From Undaria pinnatifida (Eukaryota > Sar > Phaeophyceae > Laminariales > Alariaceae), in NCBI GenBank assembly GCA_012845835.1, contig JABAKD010000011.1:6200381-6264380 (forward strand): DNA of 64,000 nt, in the 5' to 3' direction. Shown here piece after piece: positions 1 through 10,060 of this stretch. Position 1 is the first letter of the stretch. Each line of letters starts with the position of its first letter. The notes under the pieces were generated by a model, which ran no database searches, had not been told where the DNA came from, and saw only the letters and a program-made list of their open reading frames with translations. A program made the translations under genes and the position numbers.

Positions 1-959
1 CCGTGCTCGTCGTCGTTACTCCCAGAGGCAGAAGACGCGGCAGTAGTACTCGTCGTCGAAAACATCCCTCGAGATACGGTAGAGTACGCCGGCGGCGGTG
101 CACGCCCTGCCCCCCCTCCCCCACTGCCTCCACCACCACCACCACCCTTCGCTTTCTCCCGCACATCATCCTGCCGCCTTCCAGCCTTCCTCGCCCCACC
201 ACCGCCACCAGCCCCGCCAGAAGCCGAACCTGACACCGAGCCCGACACAGAGACAGGGGCGGACGCTGTAAGCCCGCCAGCGACAGCGACAGCACCGGCG
301 CTAGTGGCGGGCCCCGTCGCGGCCCGCGGTCGCTGCGACCCAAGCGCGGAGCGCCCCGAAACCATCGACGACGTCGGGGTGGGAGACAACGACAGCGACG
401 AAGAAGTCTGATGGATTTTCTTGCTGGAGGTGCTGTCCCCCGCAGTCGTCGAGCTTGTCGTCGAAGACGGCGACTTCGACGCCTTGCTGCGCGCGGCGGT
501 GGAGAGTTGGAGAGCCTGCCGCGTCTCCTGCAGCAGCCGCTCCTTCGCGCTGGCTACGGCGACGACAGCTTGCTGCCGCGGTCGCCCGTGCACGGGCAAC
601 TTTTTCTTTTTCGCTTCAGCCGCTGCTGCCGCCGCCGCTTTAGCCGCCGCAGATGACGACCGCCCCCCCGCCCCCCCGAACAAACCCTCTCCACCTCCAC
701 TACCCCTGCTCCCACAACCACTACGGCTACTACCGCTGCCGCCGCCTCCGCTACCGTCATCACCGTCGTCGCTGATCGGGATGGGGCTGGGCAAACGCAC
801 CCTGCTCTCCTGCACGGCACCGTTAGCGTCCAGCCGCTTAAGGGTGGGGACGCCCAGCAGGGCGCAGAGGCCCTCTTCGATCGAGGAAGCCTCCGCGGTG
901 GAGTTGGTTACCACCTGCTTCTCCTCCGGGAACTTTCCAACGATGTAGCCCACGTCCTC
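1..959 (-). CDS. Partial exon of a Ser/Ala/Gly-rich disordered protein
   Basis: Reading the minus strand down from 959 gives about 319 codons without a stop, running off the window edge. The other two minus frames are broken (stops at 823, 751, 721 and 616; and at 908 and 554). The first in-frame stop upstream is at 989-987, and an acceptor-like CAG lies directly before 959, so this is probably an internal exon rather than a start. The N-terminal part is ordinary protein (GYIVGKFPEEKQVV, then EEGLCALLGVPTLKRL, then LPSPIPISDD). It is followed by Gly/Ser runs, a basic AEAKKKKLPVHGRPRQQ patch and long Ser/Thr/Ala/Gly tracts. High GC and codon regularity contrast with the DNA from 990 on. No family recognised. 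It shares strand with the helicase exon at 4.3 kb and could be a 3' exon of that gene; the LPSPIPISDD segment is only weakly reminiscent of the LPLPDPIP segment after motif VI in DDX20. Confidence 0.6.
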
Positions 960-1018
960 CTGCTCGCGAATGGGTTTCACGTTACGTTATACAAAGAACG
1001 CAGCGGATGAGAGCAACG

Positions 1019-1107
1019 TTAACGCCTTTAGCACTGGAAACCCGCTTTGGGGGGCAAGTTAATTGAAATTAGTATGGGGAGATATTTTGGGACTGTAAAG
1101 GGGTTAA
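1019..1107 (+). mobile_element. Family A MITE (TTAA-flanked), copy 1
   Basis: The family consensus starts TTAACGCCTTTACAACTGG, has a central GGAATTAGTATGGGGAGG and ends CTCTAAAGGGGTTAA. The ends form an imperfect CCCCTTTA/TAAAGGGG inverted pair inside a TTAA duplication, which is the insertion signature of piggyBac-type transposons. This copy runs from TTAA at 1019 to TTAA at 1104. It is too short to encode anything. Confidence 0.75.
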
Positions 1108-1192
1108 CGCCTTTACAAATGGAAACCCGTGTTGGGGTAAAAAACACTCGGGATTAGTATGGGGAGGGGTTTTGAGGTCCGAAAGGGGTTAA
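1104..1192 (+). mobile_element. Family A MITE, copy 2, back-to-back with copy 1
   Basis: Same orientation as the preceding copy and sharing its TTAA at 1104-1107; ends at TTAA 1189-1192. The two copies differ at many positions, so this is not a fresh duplication. Confidence 0.75.
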
Positions 1193-1496
1193 TAGGCCCC
1201 GTGCGATTGATCAAAACGTTGACATTATTTTAAGTTATACAACACTTGTCCGTAAACGAAAGCACCCTTCGTATTTGATAATAATGACCAAAAGGTGCCT
1301 ATATGTAGGTGGGGTAGTATAAGGCAAAAGCAAATGCGATTAAAACTTGGCGCGCATGGCGATTTTGTAAGCTCCTTGAGAAACCCCCAACCCCCCCCCT
1401 ATACTATACAAATACCAGTATCAATTAATCCCCCCCCCCCAAATGAGGACAAATTGAGCACACACCCCCCTCCCAGAAAAAAGAGGTTTCTAGTTT
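1193..1496. other. No gene seen
   Basis: AT-rich DNA with C runs near 1391 and 1430. No open frame with coding character and no repeat recognised. Confidence 0.5.
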
Positions 1497-1650
1497 GTTC
1501 TTTTTTTCTCACACATCTACCTTCCAGCTTCTGGACAAGCCGTGGTCACAGGTGTCATCCTTTTCCCCCCCCCCCGGTTCTTGCCTTCAATTTTTATCGC
1601 GCATAGGGTTCAGCAATCCCACTGCTCGTCGACTTTTCATCGACTGTTAT
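1497..1650 (-). mobile_element. Family C SINE, 3' fragment
   Basis: Matches the 3' body of the tRNA-derived SINE best seen at 57087-57393 (CTTCCAGCTTCTGGACAAGC, a C-run, then the GCGCATAGGGTTCAGCAATC block). The tRNA-like head is missing. The T-run at 1501-1508 corresponds to the poly(A) tail of an element lying on the minus strand. Confidence 0.65.
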
Positions 1651-1724
1651 AAACGGGGTTACAAGTTAGATCGGCGGTTTTACTCGAGAGTGTTTTTCGT
1701 TTTTTATTCCCCCGTCCCATCTAT

Positions 1725-1900
1725 TAAAAAGAATAAAAAACACACATCAGCTGTGAGACTGAACAAAAATGATTCTTTCATCAAACTCAGCTTTGCAAGC
1801 TGCATGCGATACTTCGATCGCGTGTGTTACGGGGTGTGTATACCCTCGTGAAGGATACAGGTCGTTGACTCCCCCGCCAATGCCAGGGTCAACAGGACTA
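1725..1900 (+). repeat. Family F repeat
   Basis: Contains the family landmarks in order: CAGCTGTGAGA, a CATCAAACTCAGCTTTGCAAG variant of the TCGAAACTCATCTTTGCAAG block, GATACTTCGATCGCG, a GTGTGTATACCCTCGTGAAGG step and a CGACTCCC step. About a dozen copies occur in the window, several with the downstream GGCGACTCCCCTTGG part. Coding potential none; superfamily unknown. Confidence 0.6.
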
Positions 1901-1945
1901 AGACGCTCAGCCTTGTTCTGCCTGCGCACGGAAACTATCTACGTA

Positions 1946-2170
1946 CCGTATTCTACACAAGATAACACACCCACATAAGATACCACACTCCCCACAGAAT
2001 ACGACACCCCGGTGATAATTTTTGGGGCTCGAAATATAGCGCCTTAGTCTAATACCAAGTAATATGGCGACAGAAGATACCACACCCCCCACAGAATACC
2101 ACACCCGGTGATAATATTTTCAAGCGCTCAAATATATCACCGGGGGTGTGTTATCTTGTGTAGAATACGG
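1946..2170. mobile_element. MITE with perfect 27-bp terminal inverted repeats and TA flanks
   Basis: Positions 1946-1972 and 2144-2170 are exact reverse complements (ends CCGTATTCTACACAAG...). TA lies immediately outside both ends (1944-1945 and 2171-2172), as expected for Tc1/mariner-type insertion. The interior repeats a CCCCACAGAATAC..CACCCGGTGATAAT unit twice. Related sequence lies at 41085-41190 and, more weakly, near 40650-40690. Confidence 0.75.
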
Positions 2171-2179
2171 TATTATCTT

Positions 2180-2352
2180 TGCACTTTTCACTCTCTTTCT
2201 CCCTCCCTCCAAGTAACTCAGGTCCAAGGTCACGCCAGCAGGCCCTTATTTATCCCCCCTATCCACACTGCGGTACGTGCCTTCATTCGTTCTGATCGCG
2301 AGAACAAACGCCTCCGCCCTCCTTTCCCTAGCCGACTCGCATCGAGCTATAA
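2180..2352 (+). repeat. Family H repeat
   Basis: Shares an ordered set of blocks with 13245-13565 and 47385-47615, and in reverse with 9918-10060, 39640-39870 and 53285-53470: a CTCCCTCC tract, an ACTCAGGTCC..GGTCACG..AGCAGGC block, CCCACTACGGTACGYGCCTTC, CGCGAGAAnA and TCGACTCGCATCGA. Function unknown. Confidence 0.6.
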
Positions 2353-2544
2353 ATAGAGCATTAGTACCACGTAAAATTTGTCGAAAAAAAAAAGGATTAA
2401 CTTAGATCGGTGGTTTTAATTTGCAAGTTCAAGAGCACGGGCGTTTATCGTTGGAGCGCCATGAGAACAAAGTTACAAAAATCACGCCAATTTTAAAGTC
2501 AGAAACCATTCGATTTACAGTTAGGTGACCGAGCGCCATGCCAT

Positions 2545-2633
2545 TTAACGCCTCTACAACTAGAAACCTGCTTTAGGGACAAAATTACTTGGAATTAGTA
2601 CAGGGAGGGGTTTCAGGGCTCTGAAGGGGTTAA
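2545..2633 (+). mobile_element. Family A MITE, copy 3
   Basis: TTAA at both ends (2545-2548 and 2630-2633); interior GGAATTAGTACAGGGAGGGG. Confidence 0.75.
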
Positions 2634-2639
2634 AGTTAA

Positions 2640-3780
2640 CGCGCGAGCGACTTCAACAGTTAGGAACGCCATAAAAGCAAAAAAAAGTTAGAGCGCATGC
2701 GTCACGTAATTGTTAAGACAAGGCGTAAAGTTAGAGCGCATGCGAGTAGCGATTGGAGCTATAGATACAGCGCATACGATCACAGCCAGTAGGTGGCCCC
2801 TTTCAAGGGACCTTAACGCCTCCGGGCAGAGCACCCTTTAGGACCCCTAAACCCCTCCCTACACTTACAATAAAAATACAATTACACTCCGGTGTGACAT
2901 CGAAGATTTTGTCGAAACTCATCTTTGCAAACTGCTGTGTGTGATACTCCGATCCCTTAACTTACAATAGTATCAAGTAACTTGTTCCAGCAGAATAGGG
3001 GTTAATACCAACCAGGTTAATTCTTTCATAACTCCAACCATGATCCTAGCCTAATCTCGAACGGTTTGTCTAGTTTGTCCGCAAAAATTCCGGTGCGGTT
3101 CTGAAGGGGTTTATAACCACATCTGGCATTTTTGGAAGCACATGCGACGCAATGACTAATTTTCTCGCAATGATGACGTGGCGTTCACAACCCCTTAAGA
3201 GCCCCCAAATACCCTTTAGCGTCCGCCCAAAACGGTTTCCAGTGGTGAAGGCATTATGGGGTAAAAAGTTTCTTCGCCTATTTCAACGGACCTGGGGTCC
3301 TTTATGGAGGGGTGCATTCACCTTACAAGGGGACCAGGTCTCAATCCCTCTAGAACTGCACACAAGGTTTTGGGGATAAAACATTTGGATTTAGTGTAGG
3401 GTGATCGATACTTGCGGCGGTAAAAGGGTTACAAGTTGCCAAATGGGAAAAAAAAACGGTTGCGCACGAATTCGAGGTCCTTTACATACCGTTTTTCCAT
3501 ATCGCGGGGTTCCTTAAAAGGGTTGTACCAGGTATACGGCAGTAAATGCTCATCAAATGCCATTTTGAAGATGGCGCGCGTGCGTTTAGTTCGAGCGTGT
3601 TTAAATTGAGCGTCGTTTTCTGCACGTGCGCCCCAAGTTCGAGCGCGATGGACCATACGCAAAACAAATAACAAGTAGTTTTGGGGGCCAGTGGTGCATG
3701 AAAAACTGTGTGCGCGGACAAGCGGCTGAATAAGCTTCGCGAAGCGTGTGTACTTGTTCACCGTTTGTACGGGGGTGGTT
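2640..3780. other. No gene; decayed repeats
   Basis: A family F fragment lies at about 2862-2960 (TGTGACATCGAAGATTTTGTCG). A degenerate family A relative is likely at about 3180-3435 (CTTAAGAGCCCC..AAACGGTTTCCAGT..GGATTTAGTGTAGGG). The rest is unassigned, and no open frame here has exon-like composition. Confidence 0.45.
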
Positions 3781-3829
3781 CGTGCTGGTCAGGTGTTATA
3801 TACTCGTACTTCTCGGATAAAACAAACAA

Positions 3830-4300
3830 GGAACAAATTAAATTATTCAACGCAAAAAACAAAACAAACGAAACAACGACACAACAAAACCAATCAAAAC
3901 AAAACATCACCCACCATCACCACACTAAAGCAAACAAAAACCACCACCACATAAAAACCAATCAAAACAAAACAACACCCCCACGACTCCCCGCGCGGCA
4001 CTACCGCCCACAACCACCGGCGCGATGAGCGAGTCCGCCGACTTGAGCAGCAGCGAAAAACAAAAAAACAACCAATCCCAATCCAACATCCGAACCCCAC
4101 CTCATCCAACCCAACCAAACCATCCCAATCCAACCCAACCCAACCGAAACAAAAACAACACCACCACAACCCCAACCAACCAACCAACCAACCAACCACC
4201 ACCACCAAAAAACAAAACGAAACCAACTGGTGTGAAATACAACCCAACCCAGCCCAACCAAATCAAACCAACACAAGAAAAACACACACACACACCAGAA
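3830..4300. repeat. Low-complexity CCAACC/AAACAA-rich intron DNA
   Basis: Plus-strand A/C-rich simple sequence (AAACAAAACAA, CCAACCAACCAACCAACC). On the minus strand this reads as G/T-rich DNA directly downstream of helicase exon 3. Between 4056 and 4303 it separates two copies of the exon's 3' end. Confidence 0.6.
4017..4055 (-). pseudogene. Duplicate of the 3' end of helicase exon 3
   Basis: About 39 bases match 4304-4342 with roughly five mismatches. In the helicase frame this reads LLLKSADSLIAP against LVLESADWLIAP. Both copies are followed by GT at the same place (GCGCCG|GT). It may be a redundant donor, a small alternative exon, or a by-product of local duplication of intron plus exon end. 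Confidence 0.5.
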
Positions 4301-4304
4301 AGAC

Positions 4305-4523
4305 CGGCGCGATGAGCCAGTCCGCCGATTCCAGCACCAGCGTCCTTGCGGTCTCCGGCAGCAGGAGGCCTTTATCTATCAAAAATTTAACGCGTCCGGG
4401 AGTTCCAACCGCAATGTGGCAACCTCCCTCCAACGTCTTCGCATTTTCCACGACGGGCACGCCTCCGATGAGGGTTGCCACAGAGAGGTTGGGCATATCT
4501 TTCCCCAAGCGCTTTATGGCGTC
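4305..4523 (-). CDS. DEAD-box RNA helicase (DDX20/Gemin3-like), exon 3: motifs GG, Ib and II
   Basis: The acceptor is CAG|GAC after 4523. The 73 codons are in phase with exon 2. The peptide has the GG motif (ATLIGGVPVVENAKTLEGG), then CHIAVGTPGRVKFLID with an intact TPGR motif Ib, then RTLVLESADWLI where LDEAD is expected. So motif II reads ESAD: Asp and Glu of Walker B are replaced. The block CHIAVG(T/S)PGR(V/I)K.LI is characteristic of DDX20 within DEAD-box proteins. Exon 2 ends IAASVT and this exon starts DAIKRLG; their junction has exactly the spacing of IAVQIHSVITAIG in DDX20, so no exon seems missing. The donor is placed at CCG|GTC (4304); a GTGTGT nine bases further is an alternative. 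Motifs III-VI are not found downstream. Confidence 0.85.
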
Positions 4524-4842
4524 CTGCTCGTGTTGATGGAGAAAAGCGGGGTTTGCAGGAGAGGGGGGGGAGGGGGAAGGGGGGAAGGGGCGGAGATAAT
4601 GGTTAGAACGTTTTGGTCGTACTTGGTAATAACCAGGTAATAACGCCATGTAGGGAAGGAGGGAGGGAGAACAAAATGAAGGCAGACGGGGGGCGCAGAG
4701 GAAAAAAAAAAATGGCAGTGGAGGGGGAGTACAGCAGTATCAACAGTCTCAAGTCTACATAATACGCGTAGCCTTAACAAGCCTTGCTGGCGACTATCTT
4801 GCAAAACAAAACGCCATTTGATCGGAGTTTCCACAAAACCAG

Positions 4843-5220
4843 GGGACAGAGTTGTTGTTGTTGTTGTTCTCACATTAACTCGCATAATCAAGTCCGTGGT
4901 CACAGGACAGGCTCCAGTCACTCTGGAGCTGAGGAATACCCCAGGAAAAAACACACACACAACCCAAGGTGGTACACGCATATATCACAGCTGACGCAAT
5001 TCATGCCTCCACCAGAAACATATAAAAATGAAATCAGGAGTCAGTCTACGATGTGCCAGGTCCAGGCCGGTGCATAAGTCTCACTACTCACGCCTGGAGA
5101 AACCAAATATTCCGACTGGCACCCAAGGAAGACTACCACGGATATACTACACGCAGTATCTATCACTCCGCATACGCACGACAGGCATAAGTCAATTGGA
5201 GAAAAAGAAACAAAGAAAAG
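4843..5220 (+). repeat. Family G repeat, copy 1
   Basis: Starts with a short GTT run and CTCACATTAACTCGCATAAT, then CACTCTGGAGCTGAGGAAT, a GGTGGTACACGCATATATC step, and ends in an A-rich GAAAAAGAAACAAAGAAAAG tail. Two other near-complete copies lie at 31086-31520 and 47755-48090, and a reversed fragment at 23895-24012. The tail suggests retroposition; no pol III boxes identified. Confidence 0.65.
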
Positions 5221-5338
5221 AGTAGGGTCCCTCGTCGCCGTACCCCCTTCGCAGCTGGAACCCCCTTTCGAAGACAAATAGCTTGGAATTAGTATAGGGG
5301 ATGGGGGGGGCGGTTAGGGGCTCCAAAAGGGTTATGCT
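5221..5338 (+). mobile_element. Family A MITE, degenerate copy
   Basis: Recognisable by GCTTGGAATTAGTATAGGGG and a terminal CTCCAAAAGGGTTA; the left part is eroded. Confidence 0.5.
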
Positions 5339-5539
5339 CCTGTGACAGGAAACAATTAACCGACCAACATTGTTGCACGAGCGGTATACCAGAAATAAAT
5401 ATCAGTGTGGCGGAGCGTTCACTTTCAGACCCGCATCGCAACAAGATGACGCGCCGGTGACACTTTTGTCGTTTAGTCTACGACTACCAAACCAAATGAA
5501 TCGCACTGATTAATGTTGCAAGTCTCTCATAATACATTC

Positions 5540-5540
5540 T

Positions 5541-5574
<34 letters not shown>

Positions 5575-5612
5575 CGCAACAGCAGCAGCAGCAGCCGCAA
5601 CAGCAGCAACGA
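5540..5612 (+). repeat. CAG/CAA trinucleotide array
   Basis: Five to six interrupted CAG blocks with CAA and CCG. One frame reads poly-Gln followed by RRQLQDAGNWDSSFG and stays open to about 5770, but there is no start, no splice support and no conserved motif, so it is listed as a microsatellite. Confidence 0.6.
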
Positions 5613-5639
5613 CGACAGCTCCAGGATGCCGGTAACTGG

Positions 5640-6120
5640 GACTCATCATTCGGCATATACAGCAGAATTAGCCCCTCATGCTTTGGTGTAGCTATAACAA
5701 CAAAGAACGGCAACGCAGCTGCAGCAACTGCGCATGCTGTAGCTTGTATTCATAATTTTTTTTCACCGTAATAAAAAGTATTCATGGCGGCGTTCCTGGG
5801 TCCAGTTTCGTCAGGTCGTTAACTTTCTTCTGCTCGTCAAGGCGCAAAACGACCAAGGCATGAAATACAAAAAACACAAAACATACCAGGTACACGGCGA
5901 AAATGTAAAAAAAGAAAAAAGTCCAGGCACACGGTAAAAATGTTGAAAAAAAAAAGAGTGACGCGGTCCGGTCAGGTGACAACGGATCTATACATCTAAC
6001 GGCCATATATTTCGGACGGGGCGGTATCCCACGATACAGCCGCAAGAGCAGTACCGGAATAGGGTAAAGAGCCATCTCTCCGAAGGGCAGCAGACTGGCT
6101 GTATTACATCATAGATCCAA
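5640..6120. other. No gene seen
   Basis: Intron DNA with A-rich patches at 5905-5955 and one TACCAGGTA motif at 5885. Nothing else recognised. Confidence 0.45.
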
Positions 6121-6134
6121 TTCATTATTATGTG

Positions 6135-6690
6135 TCAGCGGAGCGAATCGGAACAAGTTCGGCCGCAGAACGCGGCGAAACGGCGAAACAACCGCCGGGC
6201 GTGCCCGTGTGCCCATGCAATCGGAAAACCAGTAACGGCAGAGAGCCATCTCTCCGACGGGCGGCAGCGACGAAGCAGCAGCTTCAAACTGTTCGCACGA
6301 TAGACCCAACTCCAACTACATGTCAGTAGATCGAATCGGAAGGGGTTAGGCCGCCGAACGCGGCGACACAAGCGTGGGGGTTAGGCCGCCGAACGCGCCG
6401 GAACGACAAAACACGTGCTGGGCGTGCCTGTGAAATCGCAAGCAGAGTTACAAAATAGTTGTAGGTCCAACTTTACGGCAGCGGAGCGAATCGGAACGGG
6501 TTGGGCCGCCGAACGCGGCGAAAAGGCGAAACAAGCGACGGGTGTGCCAGTGCAATCGCAAACAGCAACTACAAAACACCGGCACACGGTAGAATCAACG
6601 TTACGTCGGCGGACAGCGGAGCGGATCGGTAGGGGCTAGGCCGCCGAACGCGGCGAAACAAGCGACGGGAAAAGCCGGTGTGCCCCGTGC
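6135..6690 (+). repeat. Minisatellite, about four units of 136-190 bp
   Basis: The unit head GCGGAGCGAATCGGAAC..GGCCGCCGAACGCGGCG recurs at 6137, 6327, 6481 and 6617, with the tail CGGGTGTGCC..TGCAATCGCAAACAG. An extra half-unit starts near 6375. Unit lengths differ by internal deletions. GC is higher than in flanking intron DNA, but stops occur in all frames across units. Confidence 0.7.
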
Positions 6691-6699
6691 ACCTGTGTC

Positions 6700-7480
6700 C
6701 ATTGTCGCCCATCGTTCCGTCGACGTCCATCGGGAACAAAAAACTCCGATTTTCCATTTTTCCTGTCCCAAATTGCCGAAAAATCACACGTCTACAATTT
6801 TACAGCATCAAATTGCAGAAATATCGTACGAACCAAATACACTTCTAGTTTTGCCCGTTCGGTGCATGTATGATTTAGTACCAGATTTTGCAGATATTTT
6901 GACACCACACCGGCAGAAAAAGTATACACCAGCCAGAAAGAACCTCCGCGAGGTATGCGCTACGCGATACTACTAATACCTGCTAGTACCGCGAATCATA
7001 CACGGACTCGCACGCCGCAACCATCCGAAGCGCAAGATTCGCGTCGCAACCGTTTTGTCGATTTTTTCGTACGCAGTACAAAACAAAAAACATGAAGAGA
7101 AAAAAAAACAGAAAACGCAAAAGCTGGCGCAAAAAAGAAAAGATGGCGCGAAAGCGAGGATTGACAAAAAAGACGCCAACCACGGGGTGTGTACTGTAAA
7201 ACAACAGTTACTAATAGTGACGCCGACGACTGCAGGGGTAGGGTTGTGGACGAAGCCCTCCTTGCAACCCTACAACTGCAGCACTAAACATGCACGCCAC
7301 AAGCAATTCTCAGGGCTTCGTGTTCAGTGGCGAAAACCGCTGTCGGACCAACCTCAAGAGGTGGACGAGGCCTCGTTGCAATCCTACAGTAGTAGAACTG
7401 AAGCACAAACTTGCAACCCACACCCTATGTTCAGGTCTTGAGTGTTCGAGGATGGAAGCCGTTGTCGAACCAACCCCAAA
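6700..7480. other. No gene seen
   Basis: Unassigned intron DNA. An A-rich KK-coding stretch at 7085-7150 is low complexity only. Confidence 0.4.
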
Positions 7481-7484
7481 AGAC

Positions 7485-7600
7485 CACGCCATAATCCCAC
7501 CCCGACCCCTGAAATTTGAGGGCTAGGTTAGGGCTTGCGCTAACCATAATCCCACCCCAACCCCTACGATTTGAGGGCTAGGTTAGGGCTTAAGCTTCTG
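7485..7600 (+). repeat. Direct repeat of about 52 bp
   Basis: CCATAATCCCACCCC..CCCCT...ATTTGAGGGCTAGGTTAGGGCTT occurs twice in tandem, with a few substitutions between copies. Confidence 0.6.
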
Positions 7601-7904
7601 GTTGAGTCGGGACCCCATCCCCACTCGCGGGGCCGTGAGCGCGGAAGCGCGAACCGTAATTGTGTGGCGTGCAACCAACTAGTGCTGCAGTTCTAGTACT
7701 TCCAGTAGCCCGTAACGGGGTGCTTTCTGAGGCGAAAACGGACGACAAGCACGACCATCAATCAGTCACAGCATTGGCCACAAGCATGTGCAGCATCGGC
7801 CACATGTGCAGCCGATACCAGCGCTTGGTGGGATGCTCTTATAATTTCTTCCCTCTCGAGTACCCGAAGGGTTAGGCGAGGCCTTTCCGCGGGCCTCGTA
7901 CAGA

Positions 7905-8720
7905 TCACGATCTACTGCACATCACATAGATCATATCGATCATATCGATGTTATAGATGTTATGGATCGTATAGAATGTAAAGATATTTAGATCATGTAG
8001 AAGATATAGACGATATAGATCACATCATACCAATAAAAAAAAGGAGTATAGCACACCCTGCCAGCCGGCAGCCCGGGCACGGTGCAAGCACGCCCGAGGC
8101 CTCCGACACAGCCGAGGTCGGGGGGCAAGATGAGGGAGTTTCGGGCCGAGGGGTGATCCTCATCGCAAGCTAGCGCGGGAAAAGCTCAAAACTACGTCTA
8201 AGAAAAGCTGAGGAGCGTTCTCCGAGCAGCAGCTGCAATTTTGTACATATATTTATAGAACATATAGATCATCTACCGTATATAATATACCTGCCGTTCT
8301 GAGGTTCTGTGCAGGATCTGTCTGGATTACTACCTACCATTTTGACCATATTTTCGCGCTTCGGCAAATATTCCTCTTCCGGCCTGGGGTCTTTTCTCGT
8401 GCTCTCGGCCGCGGGGCATGCAGGGGACCCGCGCGTGTACACCACAGCGTAAGTGCAGGCGCCGGTCGAGGTCCGGGGGGCGTGCTCTGGGTCTTCAAAG
8501 TCGCGAATTGCGGCAAAAAACCAAGGGGAGTTGCCCAATCTTGACATCCGTCCATTTAGAGTACAAATCCAGCCCTGGAAGCATTTGTTAGATCATACAG
8601 ATCGCACGGCTGCCACCCGGTACAACACGAGCCAGATCATACAGATATTCCCAGAAATATCTACTGGTAGATAGATCATCAACGGGCGGGGATCGGTGTA
8701 TCTGTCCGACATGCGGACCC
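7905..8720. repeat. Family J dispersed repeat with GATC-rich arrays
   Basis: An AGATCATAT/GATCTATA-type array (7905-8035) is followed by a GC-rich stretch and ends in CAGATCG...GATCGGTGTATCTGTCCG. Parts recur at 12240-12360, 20455-20780, 34400-34620, 39060-39185 and 59735-59870: TACAnATCCAGCCCTGGAA, a CCACCCGGTA step and CACCGATCCCC..ATGATCTA. The minus strand holds an uninterrupted 92-codon frame (8547-8269) with exon-like composition (RDFEDPEHAPRTSTGACTYA) but no homology I recognise. Confidence 0.5.
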
Positions 8721-9302
8721 CTTGGAACCCGTGCATGTTGACCAAAATAACCAACAACAAAAAAACGCCTCCTTTTCAACCATCCAAGAAAAAGAGGGTG
8801 GGTGCATATCAGCATACTTTGAAGTAGTAGCAGCATATCAGCATGTTGCACGCCCGTCGTTTTCTCGAAACGATAGCTACGCTTTGGATACACCCCCTCC
8901 CCCACCCCACCCCCAGCAGCAGCAGGGGCCGCCAGCTGCGCATGGCGAAACAACAAACTGCTGTAGTATTCAGCACTGCTGTTTTTCGACGCCTCTTCCC
9001 TCTCAAGGCGGGCAGGCCAAAGGGCCTGATCCTCCTGAGACTTCAGGGGGAAAAATCGGCGACAAAAATCGACCATCACGGCATCGGCCACTGCTTTTGG
9101 GGTTGGCGATTATGACAGTAGTGGTGTCCAAACTGCACCAGTTCAAAACTCGTACTGCTGCCTCTGCGCGCTCTACGCTTCTACTCGTAGACGCTCGAAA
9201 ACATCGCAATCATCGTTTTTTTGGTCGCTATACTATAATCAGTATGTAAACACATCCAAAAACGGTGATTAGTGCTGGTCAACGTGCTGACGTGGTGGCT
9301 TA

Positions 9303-9390
9303 CTTTTTATAAAAATTAAAATACACTCCAGCTGTGAGATCGAATATTTTGTCGAAACTCATCTTTGCAAGCTGTGTGTGATACTCCGAT
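9303..9390 (+). repeat. Family F repeat
   Basis: TAAAAATTAAAATACACTCC, then the GAGATCGAATATTTTGTCG block and TGTGTGATACTCCGATC. Short copy without the 3' extension. Confidence 0.65.
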
Positions 9391-9391
9391 C

Positions 9392-9715
9392 TTTTTGTGA
9401 TAGTATTAATAATAGGCAGTGCGGAGTATTATATAACTAATTTTCAAGGACGTCAGCCGTGAGTTCGACGAATTTCAGGTCAATAACTTCGACCATAACC
9501 TATGTATGTTGCTGCTTGTAAATAAATATAAATACAAATAGTAGTGCTGAATATCGAATATACGTGGGTGCTTGGCTTACTTTTTGTAATAGTATTATTA
9601 GGCAGTGCGGAGTATTTTGACCATAACCCATGTATGTTGCTGCTTGTAAAAAACATACTCCGGAGTAAATATTGATAGTAGTGCTGAATATAGAATATAC
9701 GTGGGTGCGCGTCAT
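9392..9715 (+). repeat. Imperfect tandem duplication of about 150-190 bp
   Basis: TAGTATTA..AGGCAGTGCGGAGTATT and GACCATAACC(T/C)ATGTATGTTG..GTAGTGCTGAATAT occur twice in the same order (from 9400 and from 9590). A smaller GACGCACCAATTAACAGCAG duplication follows at 9830-9885. Confidence 0.6.
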
Positions 9716-9917
9716 GCGTCTCCCGCGCGACGCTAAATCCGAAATATCCCATGAGTACGATGTATGCACAATCTGGGCAAAACCTCTGTAGGGATGAAAA
9801 TAAATACCCGGTGCTTGGTGCATTGTAGCGACGCACCAATTAACAGCAGTACACCCTGGCGCGACGCACCAATTAACAGCAGTACAACAGGTACCAGTGC
9901 GTATCAAGGTCAACCTT

Positions 9918-10060
9918 GAAATAACTCAATTCGATGCGAGTCGACGAGGGAAGCAATAACTGAAGTCTCCTCGCGATAGATATGAAGGCCGTACTGTACT
10001 GGGGAGGGGGGAGAAGACCATGCTTAGTCACCCTGGATCTGAGATACGTCCATCACAGCT
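9918..10060 (-). repeat. Family H repeat, reversed partial copy
   Basis: Reverse of the landmarks: TTCGATGCGAGTCGACGAGG, CTCGCGATA, GAAGGCCGTACTGTACTGG and TCACCCTGGATCTGAGATAC. Confidence 0.55.

Noticed and set aside
421-948. 175-codon plus-strand frame at the left edge
   Set aside because: The opposite strand is open over the whole segment with more protein-like sequence and a plausible splice border; the plus frame looks like its shadow.
3894-4293. Trp/Gly/Phe/Val-rich minus-strand frames resembling membrane proteins
   Set aside because: Product of GGTTGG/TTTGTT simple repeats in the helicase intron.
5513-5772. Poly-Gln exon
   Set aside because: No start, splice or conservation evidence; the flanking translation lacks coding character.
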